Assembly: GCF_025822605.1 (NCBI RefSeq)
Contig: NZ_JACKTY010000018.1
Span: 124,141 to 188,140 of the forward strand
DNA length: 64,000 nucleotides
Reading direction: 5' to 3'
From: Mycolicibacterium komossense
GTDB lineage: Bacteria; Actinomycetota; Actinomycetes; Mycobacteriales; Mycobacteriaceae
The notes under the pieces are model-generated. The model ran no database searches, was not told the DNA's origin, and worked only from the letters and a program-made list of their open reading frames with translations. Position numbers and translations under genes: made by a program. The stretch's first letter is position 1. Each line of letters begins with the position of its first letter. Positions 26,743 to 36,770 of the stretch are shown piece after piece.

Positions 26743-27972
26743 ATGGATTTCGCGAGGTCGGCTAAAGCACAGGATTACCACAAGCGGCTCACCGAATTCA
26801 TGGTCGAGCACGTGTTTCCGGCCGAGGAGTCGTACGACGCGTACCGCGCACAGGCCGGACCAGGTGATTTCACCGTTCCTCCGGTAGTCGAGGACCTCAA
26901 GAAGCTGGCCAAGAAGCAGGGCCTGTGGAATTTGTTCCTGCCCGCGGAGTCGGGGCTGACCAACTTGGAGTATTCGCCGCTGGCCGAGCTGACCGGGTGG
27001 AGCACCGAGATCGCGCCCGAGGCGATCAACTGCGCTGCGCCCGACACCGGGAACATGGAGACGCTGCACCTGTTCGCGACCGAAGAGCAGCGTAAACAGT
27101 GGCTGGAACCGCTGCTGGCCGGTGAAATCCGGTCGGCGTTCTCGATGACCGAGCCGGCCGTCGCCTCCAGCGATGCCCGCAATATCCAGACCTCGATCGT
27201 GCGGGACGGCGACGACTACATCATCAACGGCCACAAGTGGTGGACATCAGGCGCCAATGACCCGCGCTGCAAGGTGCTCATCGTGATGGGCCGGACCAAC
27301 CCGGATGCGGCCAGCCATCAGCAGCAGTCGATGGTGCTGGTCCCCACCGACACTGCCGGGGTGAACATCAAACGCTCGACATCGGTCTTCGGCTGGCAGG
27401 ACCAGCACGGCCACGCCGAGATCACGTACGACAACGTCCGAATTCCGGTGTCAAACCTGTTGGGCGAGGAAGGTGGCGGCTTCGCGATCGCCCAGGCCCG
27501 GCTGGGACCGGGCCGGATCCATCACTGTATGCGGGCGATCGGGGTCGCCGAGCGGGCGTTGGCCCTGATGGTCGACCGGGTACAGACGCGGATCGCATTT
27601 GGTAAGCCACTGGCCGAGCAGGGCATGGTGCAGAATGCAATCGCGTTGTCCCGCAATGAGATCGACCAGGCTCGGCTGCTGTGCGAGAAGGCGGCGTGGA
27701 CCATCGACAAGCTCGGCAACAAGGAAGCCAAGGACCTGGTCGCCCAGATCAAAACGGTGGCTCCGCAGATGTCGTGCAACGTGATCGACCGCGCCATCCA
27801 GGTGCACGGCGCCGCGGGCGTCAGCGACGATACGGTGCTGGCCCGGATGTACGGCTGGCAGCGCGCCATGCGGATCTTCGACGGTCCCGACGAAGTGCAT
27901 ATCCGAGCCACCGCACGCGCCGAACTCGGCAGGGAGAAAAGCGCTTTCGCCGCGGCGGTCACCGCGTCGTGA
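26743..27972 (+). CDS. fadE2: acyl-CoA dehydrogenase FadE2
   Basis: FAD-dependent acyl-CoA dehydrogenase, first oxidation step of a beta-oxidation-type pathway. About 409 residues. Typical signatures: AFSMTEPAVASSDARN (flavin-binding region, about residue 130), INGHKWWTSGA, and the C-terminal QVHGAAGVSDDTVLARMYGWQRAMRIFDGPDEVH region. It belongs to the longer ACAD10/11-like branch. The ATG at 26743 was chosen; GTG at 26734 is an alternative. It matches Rv0154c and overlaps ptbB as GTGA. Confidence 0.9.
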   Translation: MDFARSAKAQDYHKRLTEFMVEHVFPAEESYDAYRAQAGPGDFTVPPVVEDLKKLAKKQGLWNLFLPAESGLTNLEYSPLAELTGWSTEIAPEAINCAAPDTGNMETLHLFATEEQRKQWLEPLLAGEIRSAFSMTEPAVASSDARNIQTSIVRDGDDYIINGHKWWTSGANDPRCKVLIVMGRTNPDAASHQQQSMVLVPTDTAGVNIKRSTSVFGWQDQHGHAEITYDNVRIPVSNLLGEEGGGFAIAQARLGPGRIHHCMRAIGVAERALALMVDRVQTRIAFGKPLAEQGMVQNAIALSRNEIDQARLLCEKAAWTIDKLGNKEAKDLVAQIKTVAPQMSCNVIDRAIQVHGAAGVSDDTVLARMYGWQRAMRIFDGPDEVHIRATARAELGREKSAFAAAVTAS

Positions 27973-28790
27973 AGACGAACATCGACTCACTCTCCGGCGC
28001 CTGGAATTTCCGCGATATCGCCGAGGAGACCGGGATCCGGCCCGGCCGATTCTTCCGGTCGAGTGAACTGAGCGGGCTCGACGACGGTGGCCGCGCGGCG
28101 ATGGCGCGCCTGGGCATCACCGATGTGGCGGATCTGCGTTCACAGCGGGAGGTGGAGCGACGCGGACCCGGCCTGGTTCCCGACGGTGTCACCGTGCACC
28201 TGCTGCCATTCCACGAGCTCTCGGCCAAGGAAAACACCGGCGAGGATGATGCAGCGGCACCGCACGAGCAGTCCTTCGAGCGAATGATGACCGAAAAGCC
28301 CGACGGCGAGGATGTCAGCGTCGCGGCCAAGCGGTTCATGACCGAGGAGTACGTGCGCTTCCCATCACTGCCCGGCGCGCATACCGCAGTGCGCCAGGTC
28401 ATTTCGATGCTGGCCGAAGAACGGCCGGTGATCGCGCACTGTTTCGCCGGTAAGGATCGGACGGGTTTCACCGTCGCGCTGGTGCTCGAATCGATCGGCG
28501 TCGGCCGCGACGCCATCATGGCCGATTTCTTGCGGAGCAACCATGCCGCTCCCCGGTTACGGGAGAGCATCTTGGAGTCGATCCGCAACCGGGTCGAGGG
28601 CACGACCGACGAGATCATCACGTTCGCCGAGGCCCGACTGACCGACGAGGTGCTGGGCGTACGCGAGGATTACCTCGATGCCGCTCGGCGCACCATCGAT
28701 GACGAGTACGGATCATTGCCGAATTACCTTGCCTCTCTTGGTGTTACCGAGCACCAGATCAGTGCGCTTCGTTCGGCACTGCTGAGCTGA
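27969..28790 (+). CDS. ptbB: tyrosine/lipid phosphatase PtbB (PtpB-like)
   Basis: 273 residues, the same family as M. tuberculosis PtpB (Rv0153c), a secreted phosphatase acting on phosphotyrosine and phosphoinositides. P-loop HCFAGKDRTG with the catalytic Cys near residue 158. It opens with the SGAWNFRDI motif typical of this family. The GTG start at 27969 overlaps the fadE2 stop. In a non-pathogen the role would be in its own cell or environment; the target is unknown. Confidence 0.9.
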   Translation: MKTNIDSLSGAWNFRDIAEETGIRPGRFFRSSELSGLDDGGRAAMARLGITDVADLRSQREVERRGPGLVPDGVTVHLLPFHELSAKENTGEDDAAAPHEQSFERMMTEKPDGEDVSVAAKRFMTEEYVRFPSLPGAHTAVRQVISMLAEERPVIAHCFAGKDRTGFTVALVLESIGVGRDAIMADFLRSNHAAPRLRESILESIRNRVEGTTDEIITFAEARLTDEVLGVREDYLDAARRTIDDEYGSLPNYLASLGVTEHQISALRSALLS

Positions 28791-28835
28791 CGCGCATTTG
28801 GCGCCGAGAACCATTGTTCGAAGTGCCCGTCACCG

Positions 28836-28855
28836 AGCGAATCAGCAGATTCGCT
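28836..28855. terminator. hairpin terminator after ptbB
   Basis: AGCGAATC (28836-28843), loop AGCA, GATTCGCT (28848-28855): a perfect 8-bp stem with a tetraloop starting 46 bp past the ptbB stop. No U tract follows, which is usual for mycobacterial terminators. It likely ends the pntA-fda-fadE2-ptbB transcript. Confidence 0.55.
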
Positions 28856-28861
28856 GATGGT

Positions 28862-28891
28862 GGGCAATTCGCTACAAGGCGGGCAGTTCGC
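28862..28891. repeat. direct repeat GGGCARTTCGC, two copies
   Basis: GGGCAATTCGC at 28862-28872 and GGGCAGTTCGC at 28881-28891, 19 bp apart start to start, 54-83 bp ahead of the small gene at 28945. They may be half-sites for a regulator, possibly the protein encoded there. Seen directly; function inferred. Confidence 0.35.
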
Positions 28892-28944
28892 ATAGTGCTC
28901 TTTCCTGTGCCGCCGGGTCGGACCCCGGTGCCATTGTCGGCACC

Positions 28945-29253
28945 ATGGACGACTCGAAAGTGCTGCGCGGCATCGAACTGCGCTACACGCTCACGCTCTA
29001 CCTGGCGCAGCACGGCGCCAAGACGATCACCGAACTGATCGACGGCCTGACGTACCAGGGTTTCGTCATCGCCGGCGATCCGCCGACATCCGTCTCCGAC
29101 GCGCTCCGCTGGGAACAGGGCCACGGCCGGGTGCTCAGGCTCAGCCGCGGCACCTACGGCCCTCTCGACATGCCCCGTTCCACCGAGCACCGCATCCACA
29201 AAAGGGTTCTGGCACTTCGCGCCCAGGCCGGGCCGCCGCTCGACTGGCTCTAG
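28945..29253 (+). CDS. small protein with winged-helix-like fold
   Basis: 102 residues. The sequence has a helical start (LRGIELRYTLTLYLAQHGAKTITELIDGL), a Ser-rich turn (TSVSDALRWEQGHGRV) and a short wing-like strand (RLSRGTYGPL), which resembles a winged helix-turn-helix. It is not assigned to a named family. The start is ATG at 28945. It converges on the PE-PPE hydrolase gene, and the two TAG stops share the four bases CTAG at 29250-29253. Confidence 0.65.
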   Translation: MDDSKVLRGIELRYTLTLYLAQHGAKTITELIDGLTYQGFVIAGDPPTSVSDALRWEQGHGRVLRLSRGTYGPLDMPRSTEHRIHKRVLALRAQAGPPLDWL

Positions 29254-30533
29254 CGCGGACGGCTGCGCTTGGCCGACGGTGCCGAGCCGTCCGCGTGTGT
29301 GACAGCCGGCTTCGCAGCTCCGTTGGCAGCGGCGCCCGGCGACGACACCCGCGACGACACCCGCGACGACGTGGTCCTGGCCGCTTTCAGCCCCGGGGCG
29401 GCGGCAGGGTTGCGCACCTTGACGGCCGGAGTCGCGGTACCGGCACTGAGATCGGCCACGGCGTCGTGCACACCCTTGTCGACAGCTGCGGCGAGATCGC
29501 TCGCCACCTTCCCGGGATCGACATTCGGAATCAACCCGAAAGGTGTTGGCTGACCGTAAGGAACGGTCCGGTCGTAGCCCAACTCGATCAGCGTCGTCAA
29601 CGCCGGCTGGACCAGATCGACGACCGGATTGATCAACGCACTCGTACCGGTGAGCAGGCCGATATCAACCAGCGGCTGCAGGATCGGCAGGTATTTCGGG
29701 GCGATAGTGATAAACGTCGTATCGCCGTAGGTCTGTCGATTGGCCGGGTCTGCCATCAGCTCCCGCAATTCGTCCGCGGTGTACCCGTCGGGCAGTGTCG
29801 TCGCGAACAGCGGCAGCCCGAAGGACCCCGGCCCGTACGGGTTGGGATATCCCCCGTGCGCGGTGAAGAACGCGAACACGGAGTTCAGGTCCGCCAGCAG
29901 GTTGAGGGGGTATTGCGGGAAATCGGCGATCGGGTCGTAGCGGAAAGCGATATCGGTGGTGTGGTAGCCGGTGTCGGTCGGAGCGGCTCCATCGAAGGTG
30001 AGGTTCAGGATCGGGACATACAGTCCGGGCGCGCGGGCCAGGATGCCGCCGTTGGGCCGGTTGGTATTGCCGATCACCACGAAGGACACCTGGTCCGTCG
30101 GCGGTGCCGTAGTCGGATCGGCGGTGAAGTTGCGCAGCGTCTTGGCGATGATGTCGCCGCTCTGGGAGTAGCCGAAGATGACCACCTGATCATCCGGCTG
30201 GCCCGCCAATTGGCCCTGAAGAGCAGTGCTCAGATCGTCGACGCCCTCGGCCACCGACGGGTCGAAGGTGAGGTTGCCGATGAACGGCGGGATCACCCCG
30301 CCGGGGGTGACGACCGGGACGAGGTGGCAGCTGTCGGGCTGACACGTCGAGTTCGGAGCGATGTAGTAGTCCGCGACGTTCGGAATGTAGTTCGTGAACG
30401 CGGTCGGATCACCGAGACCGCTGCCACCCATGATCAGTGCGGTGGTCGCGGCACGCGCCAGCGTCGGCGTGACGGTGATCGGGGCGAGTGCGACGCCGAT
30501 CAGAGCCATGCTGACAACTAGTGTGCGGCGCAT
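29250..30533 (-). CDS. secreted PE-PPE-type alpha/beta hydrolase without a PE domain
   Basis: 427 residues. A cleavable Sec signal (MRRTLVVSMALIGVALAPIT ... ARA) is followed directly by the PE-PPE C-terminal domain (PF08237 type). Visible features are IMGGSGLGDPTA and the nucleophile elbow GYSQSG with Ser123. The tail is Ala/Ser/Arg rich. M. tuberculosis has PE1/PE2 at this place, which carry the same esterase domain behind a PE domain. Here the PE module is absent and export is by signal peptide. ATG 30533 has GAGGAG 7 bp upstream. Likely a lipase/esterase of envelope lipids. Confidence 0.85.
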   Translation of the reverse strand: MRRTLVVSMALIGVALAPITVTPTLARAATTALIMGGSGLGDPTAFTNYIPNVADYYIAPNSTCQPDSCHLVPVVTPGGVIPPFIGNLTFDPSVAEGVDDLSTALQGQLAGQPDDQVVIFGYSQSGDIIAKTLRNFTADPTTAPPTDQVSFVVIGNTNRPNGGILARAPGLYVPILNLTFDGAAPTDTGYHTTDIAFRYDPIADFPQYPLNLLADLNSVFAFFTAHGGYPNPYGPGSFGLPLFATTLPDGYTADELRELMADPANRQTYGDTTFITIAPKYLPILQPLVDIGLLTGTSALINPVVDLVQPALTTLIELGYDRTVPYGQPTPFGLIPNVDPGKVASDLAAAVDKGVHDAVADLSAGTATPAVKVRNPAAAPGLKAARTTSSRVSSRVSSPGAAANGAAKPAVTHADGSAPSAKRSRPR

Positions 30534-30555
30534 CCGAATCTCCTCGATGCGCACA

Positions 30556-31038
30556 CTAGGACACCAGCAGTGCCACCACCCAGACAATCGTGGAAAGCAG
30601 TGCGCCGCAGAGTTCGACGCCGACTGACAACGCGACACCCTTGAGGGCGTGCACGGTCGACGTCCACGCCCGCCGGGCGTCGCCCCGCAGCGTCAGCTCG
30701 GCCAGGTAGACCCCCAGCACGAAGCCGACCACCAGGCCGAGCACCGGAATCACGAAGAAGCCGACGATGCCGAACAGCGCGCCGGCGACCAGGCTCCACC
30801 GGCCGACATCGGCCCGGCGCATCCGCCGGGCCGGCCACAGGTACTTGATCACCGTGCTACCGCCGATCAGAACGGTGACGATGCCCAGGGCCACCCATGA
30901 CGTCATGGTGTGCTCGACGACAGCCCAGACCGCGATGGCGGCGTAGACCAGCATCGCACCGGGTAGCAGAGGCACGATGATGCCCACCAACCCCACTGCG
31001 ATCGCCAGGGCAACCAGGACGATCCCCCCGGTGCTCAT
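30556..31038 (-). CDS. DUF456 family membrane protein
   Basis: 160 residues, almost wholly hydrophobic with four or five membrane segments and glycine-rich stretches (FFVIPVLGLVVGFVLGVYLAEL), typical of DUF456. A conserved basic loop (YLWPARRMRRADVG) lies on the cytoplasmic side. Function unknown. It sits 3 bp after the haloacid dehalogenase stop and is probably the last gene of the operon that begins with the aldehyde dehydrogenase gene. Confidence 0.8.
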   Translation of the reverse strand: MSTGGIVLVALAIAVGLVGIIVPLLPGAMLVYAAIAVWAVVEHTMTSWVALGIVTVLIGGSTVIKYLWPARRMRRADVGRWSLVAGALFGIVGFFVIPVLGLVVGFVLGVYLAELTLRGDARRAWTSTVHALKGVALSVGVELCGALLSTIVWVVALLVS

Positions 31039-31041
31039 CTC

Positions 31042-31749
31042 TCAGGTACCGAGTTGTCGGGCCAGGTCCAGGAAATCGTCTGCGATGAAATCGAACTCGC
31101 CGGGATCGAACCCGGGCAGCCGGCGACCCTCGCCACGCTCGAGCGGACGCACCACATAGGCCGTCATCAGACCGGCCTCCCGCGCTGCCCGTAGGTCACT
31201 GGGATGGGCGGCGACGAGCATGACGTCCCCGGGCGCGACGTCGAGCAGATCAGCGCACCCCAGATAGGCCTCACGGTCAGGCTTGTAATGCTGGAACAAC
31301 TCCGCCGAGATCACGCAATCCCAGGGCAACCCGGCGTGTTTGGCCATGTTCGTCAACAGCGAGACGTTGCCGTTGGACAGGGTGGTGATGGTGAACCGCT
31401 GTTTGAGGCGGGTCAGGCCGGCGACGGAATCCGGCCACGGGTCGAGCCGATGCCACGCCCGGTTCAACTGGTCCAGGTCACCTTCGGGGATGGAGTCGAT
31501 ACCGGCTCGCTGGAGAAGTTCGTCGAGGATCCAGCGGTGCAGGGTGTCGATCCTGGTCCAAGGCAGTTCACCGCGGCGGACCCGCTCCATGGCCGGCGAG
31601 TATCCGCCGCGCCACTCATCGGCGAACGCTGCCCAATCACGTTGCACGCCATGGATTTCACCGAATCTCGTCAGCTCACCGATGACGCTGGTGCGCCAGT
31701 CGACGACCGTCCCGAAGACGTCGAATGCCAACACCAGCGGTCGGTTCAT
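31042..31749 (-). CDS. haloacid dehalogenase type II family hydrolase
   Basis: 235-residue HAD protein of the L-2-haloacid dehalogenase type. Motif I is LAFDVFGTVVDW (nucleophile Asp at residue 10), motif II TTLSNGN near 119-124, the lysine is in HYKPDREAY, and motif III is LVAAHPSDLRAAREAG, with Asp in the usual place. It may act on halogenated acids or a phosphorylated metabolite. The ATG overlaps the quinone-oxidoreductase stop as ATGA. Confidence 0.85.
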   Translation of the reverse strand: MNRPLVLAFDVFGTVVDWRTSVIGELTRFGEIHGVQRDWAAFADEWRGGYSPAMERVRRGELPWTRIDTLHRWILDELLQRAGIDSIPEGDLDQLNRAWHRLDPWPDSVAGLTRLKQRFTITTLSNGNVSLLTNMAKHAGLPWDCVISAELFQHYKPDREAYLGCADLLDVAPGDVMLVAAHPSDLRAAREAGLMTAYVVRPLERGEGRRLPGFDPGEFDFIADDFLDLARQLGT

Positions 31750-32711
31750 GGCTCGAGGACGACCTTCCCGTGCACCCCGCCGGTGGCCAGGCTCTCCACC
31801 GCAGCCCGGCCCTCGGACAACGGATATCGCACCGGCGCGGGCGGACGCAGGCCCGCATCGACGAGCTTCCCGAGGCCGGCAGCGAACTCGGCCTGCGCCC
31901 CCGGGGTGCGGTTGATGAACTCGCCCAGCCCGACCCCGACCACGCTGACATTGCGCAGCAACAGCCGGTTGACCTTGACCGTCGGGATGCCGCCGCCGGA
32001 AGCGAAGCCGATGACCAGCAGCCGGCCTTCGGTGGCCAGCACGCGGATCGCGTCGTCGAAGGCGTCCCCGCCCACCGGATCGACCACGACGTCCACCCCG
32101 CGACCGTCGGTCTGGTCACGCACCGCCTGAGCCCAACCGTCGGTCAACGGTAGGACCACGTCGGCACCGAGGGACGCGACGAAGTCCGTCGCACCTGGGC
32201 GGTGCACCATCGCGATCACCTTGGCGCCCATCGCTTTTGCGATCTGGATGGCCGCCGTGCCCACACCGCCCGCCGAGCCGAGGACCAGCACCGTCTCACC
32301 GGCCCGCAGCGCGGCGCGGCGCTGGAGCGCGAAGAACATCGTGTAGTAGTTGCCCAGCAGACACACCGCCGAGCCGTCGTCGATGCCCTCCGGTGTCGGC
32401 GTCACGCTCCCGACCGGGACGGCTACCCGCTCCGCCCACGCCCCGAGCATGCTCAGGGCCGTCACGCGCTGCCCGCTACGCACACCCGAGTCCGCCGGGG
32501 CGGAACGGACCACCCCGGCGACCTCGGTGCCCGGCACGAACGGCGGGTCCAGCTTGAGTTGGTACTCGCCGCGGATCAGCAGCAGATCAGGGAAGCTGAC
32601 GCCGGCGGCACCGACATCGATGACCACCAACCCATCACCGGATGGTTCCGACACGTCGGTGTACACCAACCCGGCTGGGCCGGAGAGTTCTTGCGCAACA
32701 AGAGCTTTCAC
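31746..32711 (-). CDS. zinc-independent quinone oxidoreductase (Rv0149-like)
   Basis: NADPH:quinone/enone reductase of the MDR superfamily, 321 residues. N-terminal GroES-like fold with GVSFPDLLLIRGEYQ and FVPGTEVAGVV; NADPH-binding motif VLGSAGGVGTAAIQIAKAMGA near residues 140-160. The zinc ligands of true alcohol dehydrogenases are lacking. The GTG start at 32711 lies 4 bp after the SDR stop. Matches Rv0149. Confidence 0.87.
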   Translation of the reverse strand: MKALVAQELSGPAGLVYTDVSEPSGDGLVVIDVGAAGVSFPDLLLIRGEYQLKLDPPFVPGTEVAGVVRSAPADSGVRSGQRVTALSMLGAWAERVAVPVGSVTPTPEGIDDGSAVCLLGNYYTMFFALQRRAALRAGETVLVLGSAGGVGTAAIQIAKAMGAKVIAMVHRPGATDFVASLGADVVLPLTDGWAQAVRDQTDGRGVDVVVDPVGGDAFDDAIRVLATEGRLLVIGFASGGGIPTVKVNRLLLRNVSVVGVGLGEFINRTPGAQAEFAAGLGKLVDAGLRPPAPVRYPLSEGRAAVESLATGGVHGKVVLEP

Positions 32712-32715
32712 CGAT

Positions 32716-33579
32716 TCAGCCGAGCTTGAAGCTGGCCGACTTCGCCGCCGACAGATCGGTGATCTCACCCCACTTTTCGGCCACGTCGTCCACCGACGGC
32801 ACCGATCCGAAGGTCACACCGTCGTTCTGGAACAACGCGGTCCGCTGCACCTTGCCACCACCGACGATGAAGATGGAGTCGGTATCGGGCACCTCTTCGG
32901 TGCACAGGTAGGCCACCACCGGCGCGACGTATTCCGGAGTCAGCTTCTTGAACACCTCGGGGGGCAGGATGTCCTCGGTCATGCGGGTGGCGGCGATCGG
33001 CGCGACGGCGTTGGCCTTGATGTTGTACTTCGCGCCCTCCTGGGCCAGCGTGTTGATCAAGCCGACCAGGCCCAGCTTGGCCGCACCGTAGTTGGCCTGA
33101 CCGAAGTTACCGAACAGACCGCTGGTCGAGGTGGCGACCACCACCCGGCCGAAGCTCTGCTCGCGAAAGTGCGGCCACGCTGCGCGAATCACGTTGTAGC
33201 CGCCGTAGAGGTGCACCTTGAGCACCGAATCCCAGTTTTCGAACGTCATCTTGTGGAAGGTGCCGTCGCGCAGGATGCCGGCGTTGCTCACCACGCCGTC
33301 GATCTTGCCGAACTCGTCGAGCGCCGTCTTGATGATGTTCTCCGCGCCGGCCGGCTCGGCGACGCTGTCATAGTTGGCCACGGCCCGGCCGCCGGCCGCC
33401 TTGATCTCGTCGACCACCTGGTCGGCCATGTTGTGTCCGGCGCCTGATCCGTCGCGGGCCCCACCGAGATCGTTGACGACGACGCTCGCGCCCTCTTTGG
33501 CCAGCGTCAGGGCGTACTCGCGACCCAACCCTCCGCCGGCTCCCGTGACGACGACGACGCGATCCTGAACTCCGGGCAT
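32716..33579 (-). CDS. SDR dehydrogenase, 3-hydroxyacyl-CoA dehydrogenase-like (Rv0148-like)
   Basis: 287 residues. The N-terminus has the cofactor motif VVTGAGGGLGREYAL and the long SDR loop NDLGGARDGSG typical of the hydroxyacyl-CoA dehydrogenase part of peroxisomal multifunctional enzyme type 2. Active site Ser in STSG, then YGAAK (Tyr-x-x-x-Lys). Likely acts on acyl-CoA or sterol-derived substrates. ATG at 33579 preceded by AAAGG. Matches Rv0148 in length and position. Confidence 0.88.
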   Translation of the reverse strand: MPGVQDRVVVVTGAGGGLGREYALTLAKEGASVVVNDLGGARDGSGAGHNMADQVVDEIKAAGGRAVANYDSVAEPAGAENIIKTALDEFGKIDGVVSNAGILRDGTFHKMTFENWDSVLKVHLYGGYNVIRAAWPHFREQSFGRVVVATSTSGLFGNFGQANYGAAKLGLVGLINTLAQEGAKYNIKANAVAPIAATRMTEDILPPEVFKKLTPEYVAPVVAYLCTEEVPDTDSIFIVGGGKVQRTALFQNDGVTFGSVPSVDDVAEKWGEITDLSAAKSASFKLG

Positions 33580-33650
33580 GTACTTGCCTTTCCTCTGTCT
33601 TCCTTGACGGTCTTCCCTGACGAGTGGTGGTTGGGTGGCGGCGTCGGCGG

Positions 33651-35063
33651 CTAGAAGAGCCGACGCGCCAACTTCCACGCCTTCTCTGTATACGGCGGGT
33701 AGATGATGGCGGATAAATCGGGTCGGGTCGGCTTGGTCAGCACCGACTTGCGGTGGCTGAACTCCTCGAAGCCGAACCGGCCGTGATACGCACCCGTCCC
33801 CGATGGGCCGACACCGCCAAAAGGCAGCTTGCTGGTGGAGAACTGGAACAGCAGCTGGTTGACCAGCATGCCGCCCGCCGGCACCTCCTTGATCACCCGC
33901 TCGCGCACGCTTTTGGTCTTGGTGAACAGATAGGCCGCCAACGGCTTGGGCCGGGCGTTGACGAACGCGATTGCCTCGTCCAGGTTGCGGACCGTCACGA
34001 TGGGCAGGATCGGCCCGAAGATCTCGTCCGTCATCAGCGGTTCATCCAGCGCCGGGTCGACGACCACCGTCGGCTCGATCTCGATCGTCGCCGCATCCGA
34101 ACCGCCGCCGACGGTGACAGTGCCCTTGGTGGCGGCCAGCGCGGAGGTCAGCCTGCCGAAGTGGCGTTCGTTGACGATCCGCTTGCCCCCTGACCCACCG
34201 GCCTCGAAGGTGGCGACGGCATCACCGATTTTGGTGACGAGTTCGTCGCGGATGGAGGCGTCGGCCAACACGTAGTCGGGGGCAATGCAGATCTGGCCGG
34301 AGTTGATCAGCTTGGTCCAGGCTATGCGTTTGGCCGCGACGTCGATGTCGGCGTCCGCCGCGACGATCACGGGGCTCTTGCCGCCCAGCTCGAGCGTCAC
34401 CGGGGTCAGATGCGCCGCCGCGGTCTGATACACCTTGCGGCCGATCTCGGTGCCACCGGTGAAGCACAGCCGATCGAAGCCCTGCTCGATCAGCGCCTGG
34501 CTGACCGCGCCGTCGCCTTCGATCACGGCGATCGCGTCGTTGTCGAGGTAACGCGGGACCAGCCGGGCCATCAAAGCCGACGAGGCTGGCGCCACTTCGG
34601 ACGGCTTGAGCAGCACGGTGTTGCCGGCAGCGATGGCCCCGACCGCGGGCCCGAGCGTCAGCGCGAACGGGAAGTTCCACGCCCCGATGATCAGCACCGT
34701 GCCGTATGGCTCGTATTCGATCCAGCCACGGCCGGGCAGCTGCGAGAGCTCCAGCATCCGGTACTTGCGGCGCATCCATCTGCCGACATTCTTGGCGGCG
34801 TCGTGGGCTTCGGCGGCGGTGCTGGCGATATCGGCGAGCCAGGCCTCGAACGGCTTGCGGCCGAGGTCCTGCTGGAGCGCGTCGGCGATCTCCGCCTCGT
34901 TCTCGGTCATCAGCTTTTCCAGCGCTTGGAGCTGCCCGCGGCGCCACTCCACCGACCGGGTACGACCCGAGGCGAAGGTTTTTCGCAGGCCGGCGACGAC
35001 GGCTGGGATGTCGACGCTCGTCACTTCATGGGAAACGTCGGTTACCTCGATATTGGTGGTCAT
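33651..35063 (-). CDS. NAD(P)-dependent aldehyde dehydrogenase, class 3 type (Rv0147-like)
   Basis: 470 residues, the shorter class-3/fatty-aldehyde type. Catalytic residues visible: Asn130 in GAWNFP, Lys153 in LLKPSE, Glu225 in TLELGGKS, Cys259 in GQICIAPDY. A C-terminal basic/hydrophobic tail (KAWKLARRLF) may associate with the membrane. Oxidises long-chain aldehydes to acids. First gene of a five-gene minus-strand unit; a palindrome 65 bp upstream (35128-35143) is a likely operator. Confidence 0.9.
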   Translation of the reverse strand: MTTNIEVTDVSHEVTSVDIPAVVAGLRKTFASGRTRSVEWRRGQLQALEKLMTENEAEIADALQQDLGRKPFEAWLADIASTAAEAHDAAKNVGRWMRRKYRMLELSQLPGRGWIEYEPYGTVLIIGAWNFPFALTLGPAVGAIAAGNTVLLKPSEVAPASSALMARLVPRYLDNDAIAVIEGDGAVSQALIEQGFDRLCFTGGTEIGRKVYQTAAAHLTPVTLELGGKSPVIVAADADIDVAAKRIAWTKLINSGQICIAPDYVLADASIRDELVTKIGDAVATFEAGGSGGKRIVNERHFGRLTSALAATKGTVTVGGGSDAATIEIEPTVVVDPALDEPLMTDEIFGPILPIVTVRNLDEAIAFVNARPKPLAAYLFTKTKSVRERVIKEVPAGGMLVNQLLFQFSTSKLPFGGVGPSGTGAYHGRFGFEEFSHRKSVLTKPTRPDLSAIIYPPYTEKAWKLARRLF

Positions 35064-35127
35064 CTTGCCCTTTCCGGCGCCGTTCGTGACCAGGCGGAGG
35101 GACCTGAGTCCTGGGCGCCCATGTTAG

Positions 35128-35143
35128 CCAACCGGTCGGTTGG
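35128..35143. promoter_or_regulatory. candidate TetR operator CCAACCG-GT-CGGTTGG
   Basis: Perfect 7-bp-arm inverted repeat (CCAACCG at 35128-35134, CGGTTGG at 35137-35143), 65 bp upstream of the aldehyde dehydrogenase start. The AACCGGTCGGTT core is of the kind recognised by mycobacterial TetR regulators; a TetR gene lies 1 kb upstream. Which regulator binds is inferred. Confidence 0.6.
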
Positions 35144-35184
35144 GCGACAGGGGCCTAACGGGGCATTCGACGCACCCGTAGGAG

Positions 35185-36770
<1,586 letters not shown>

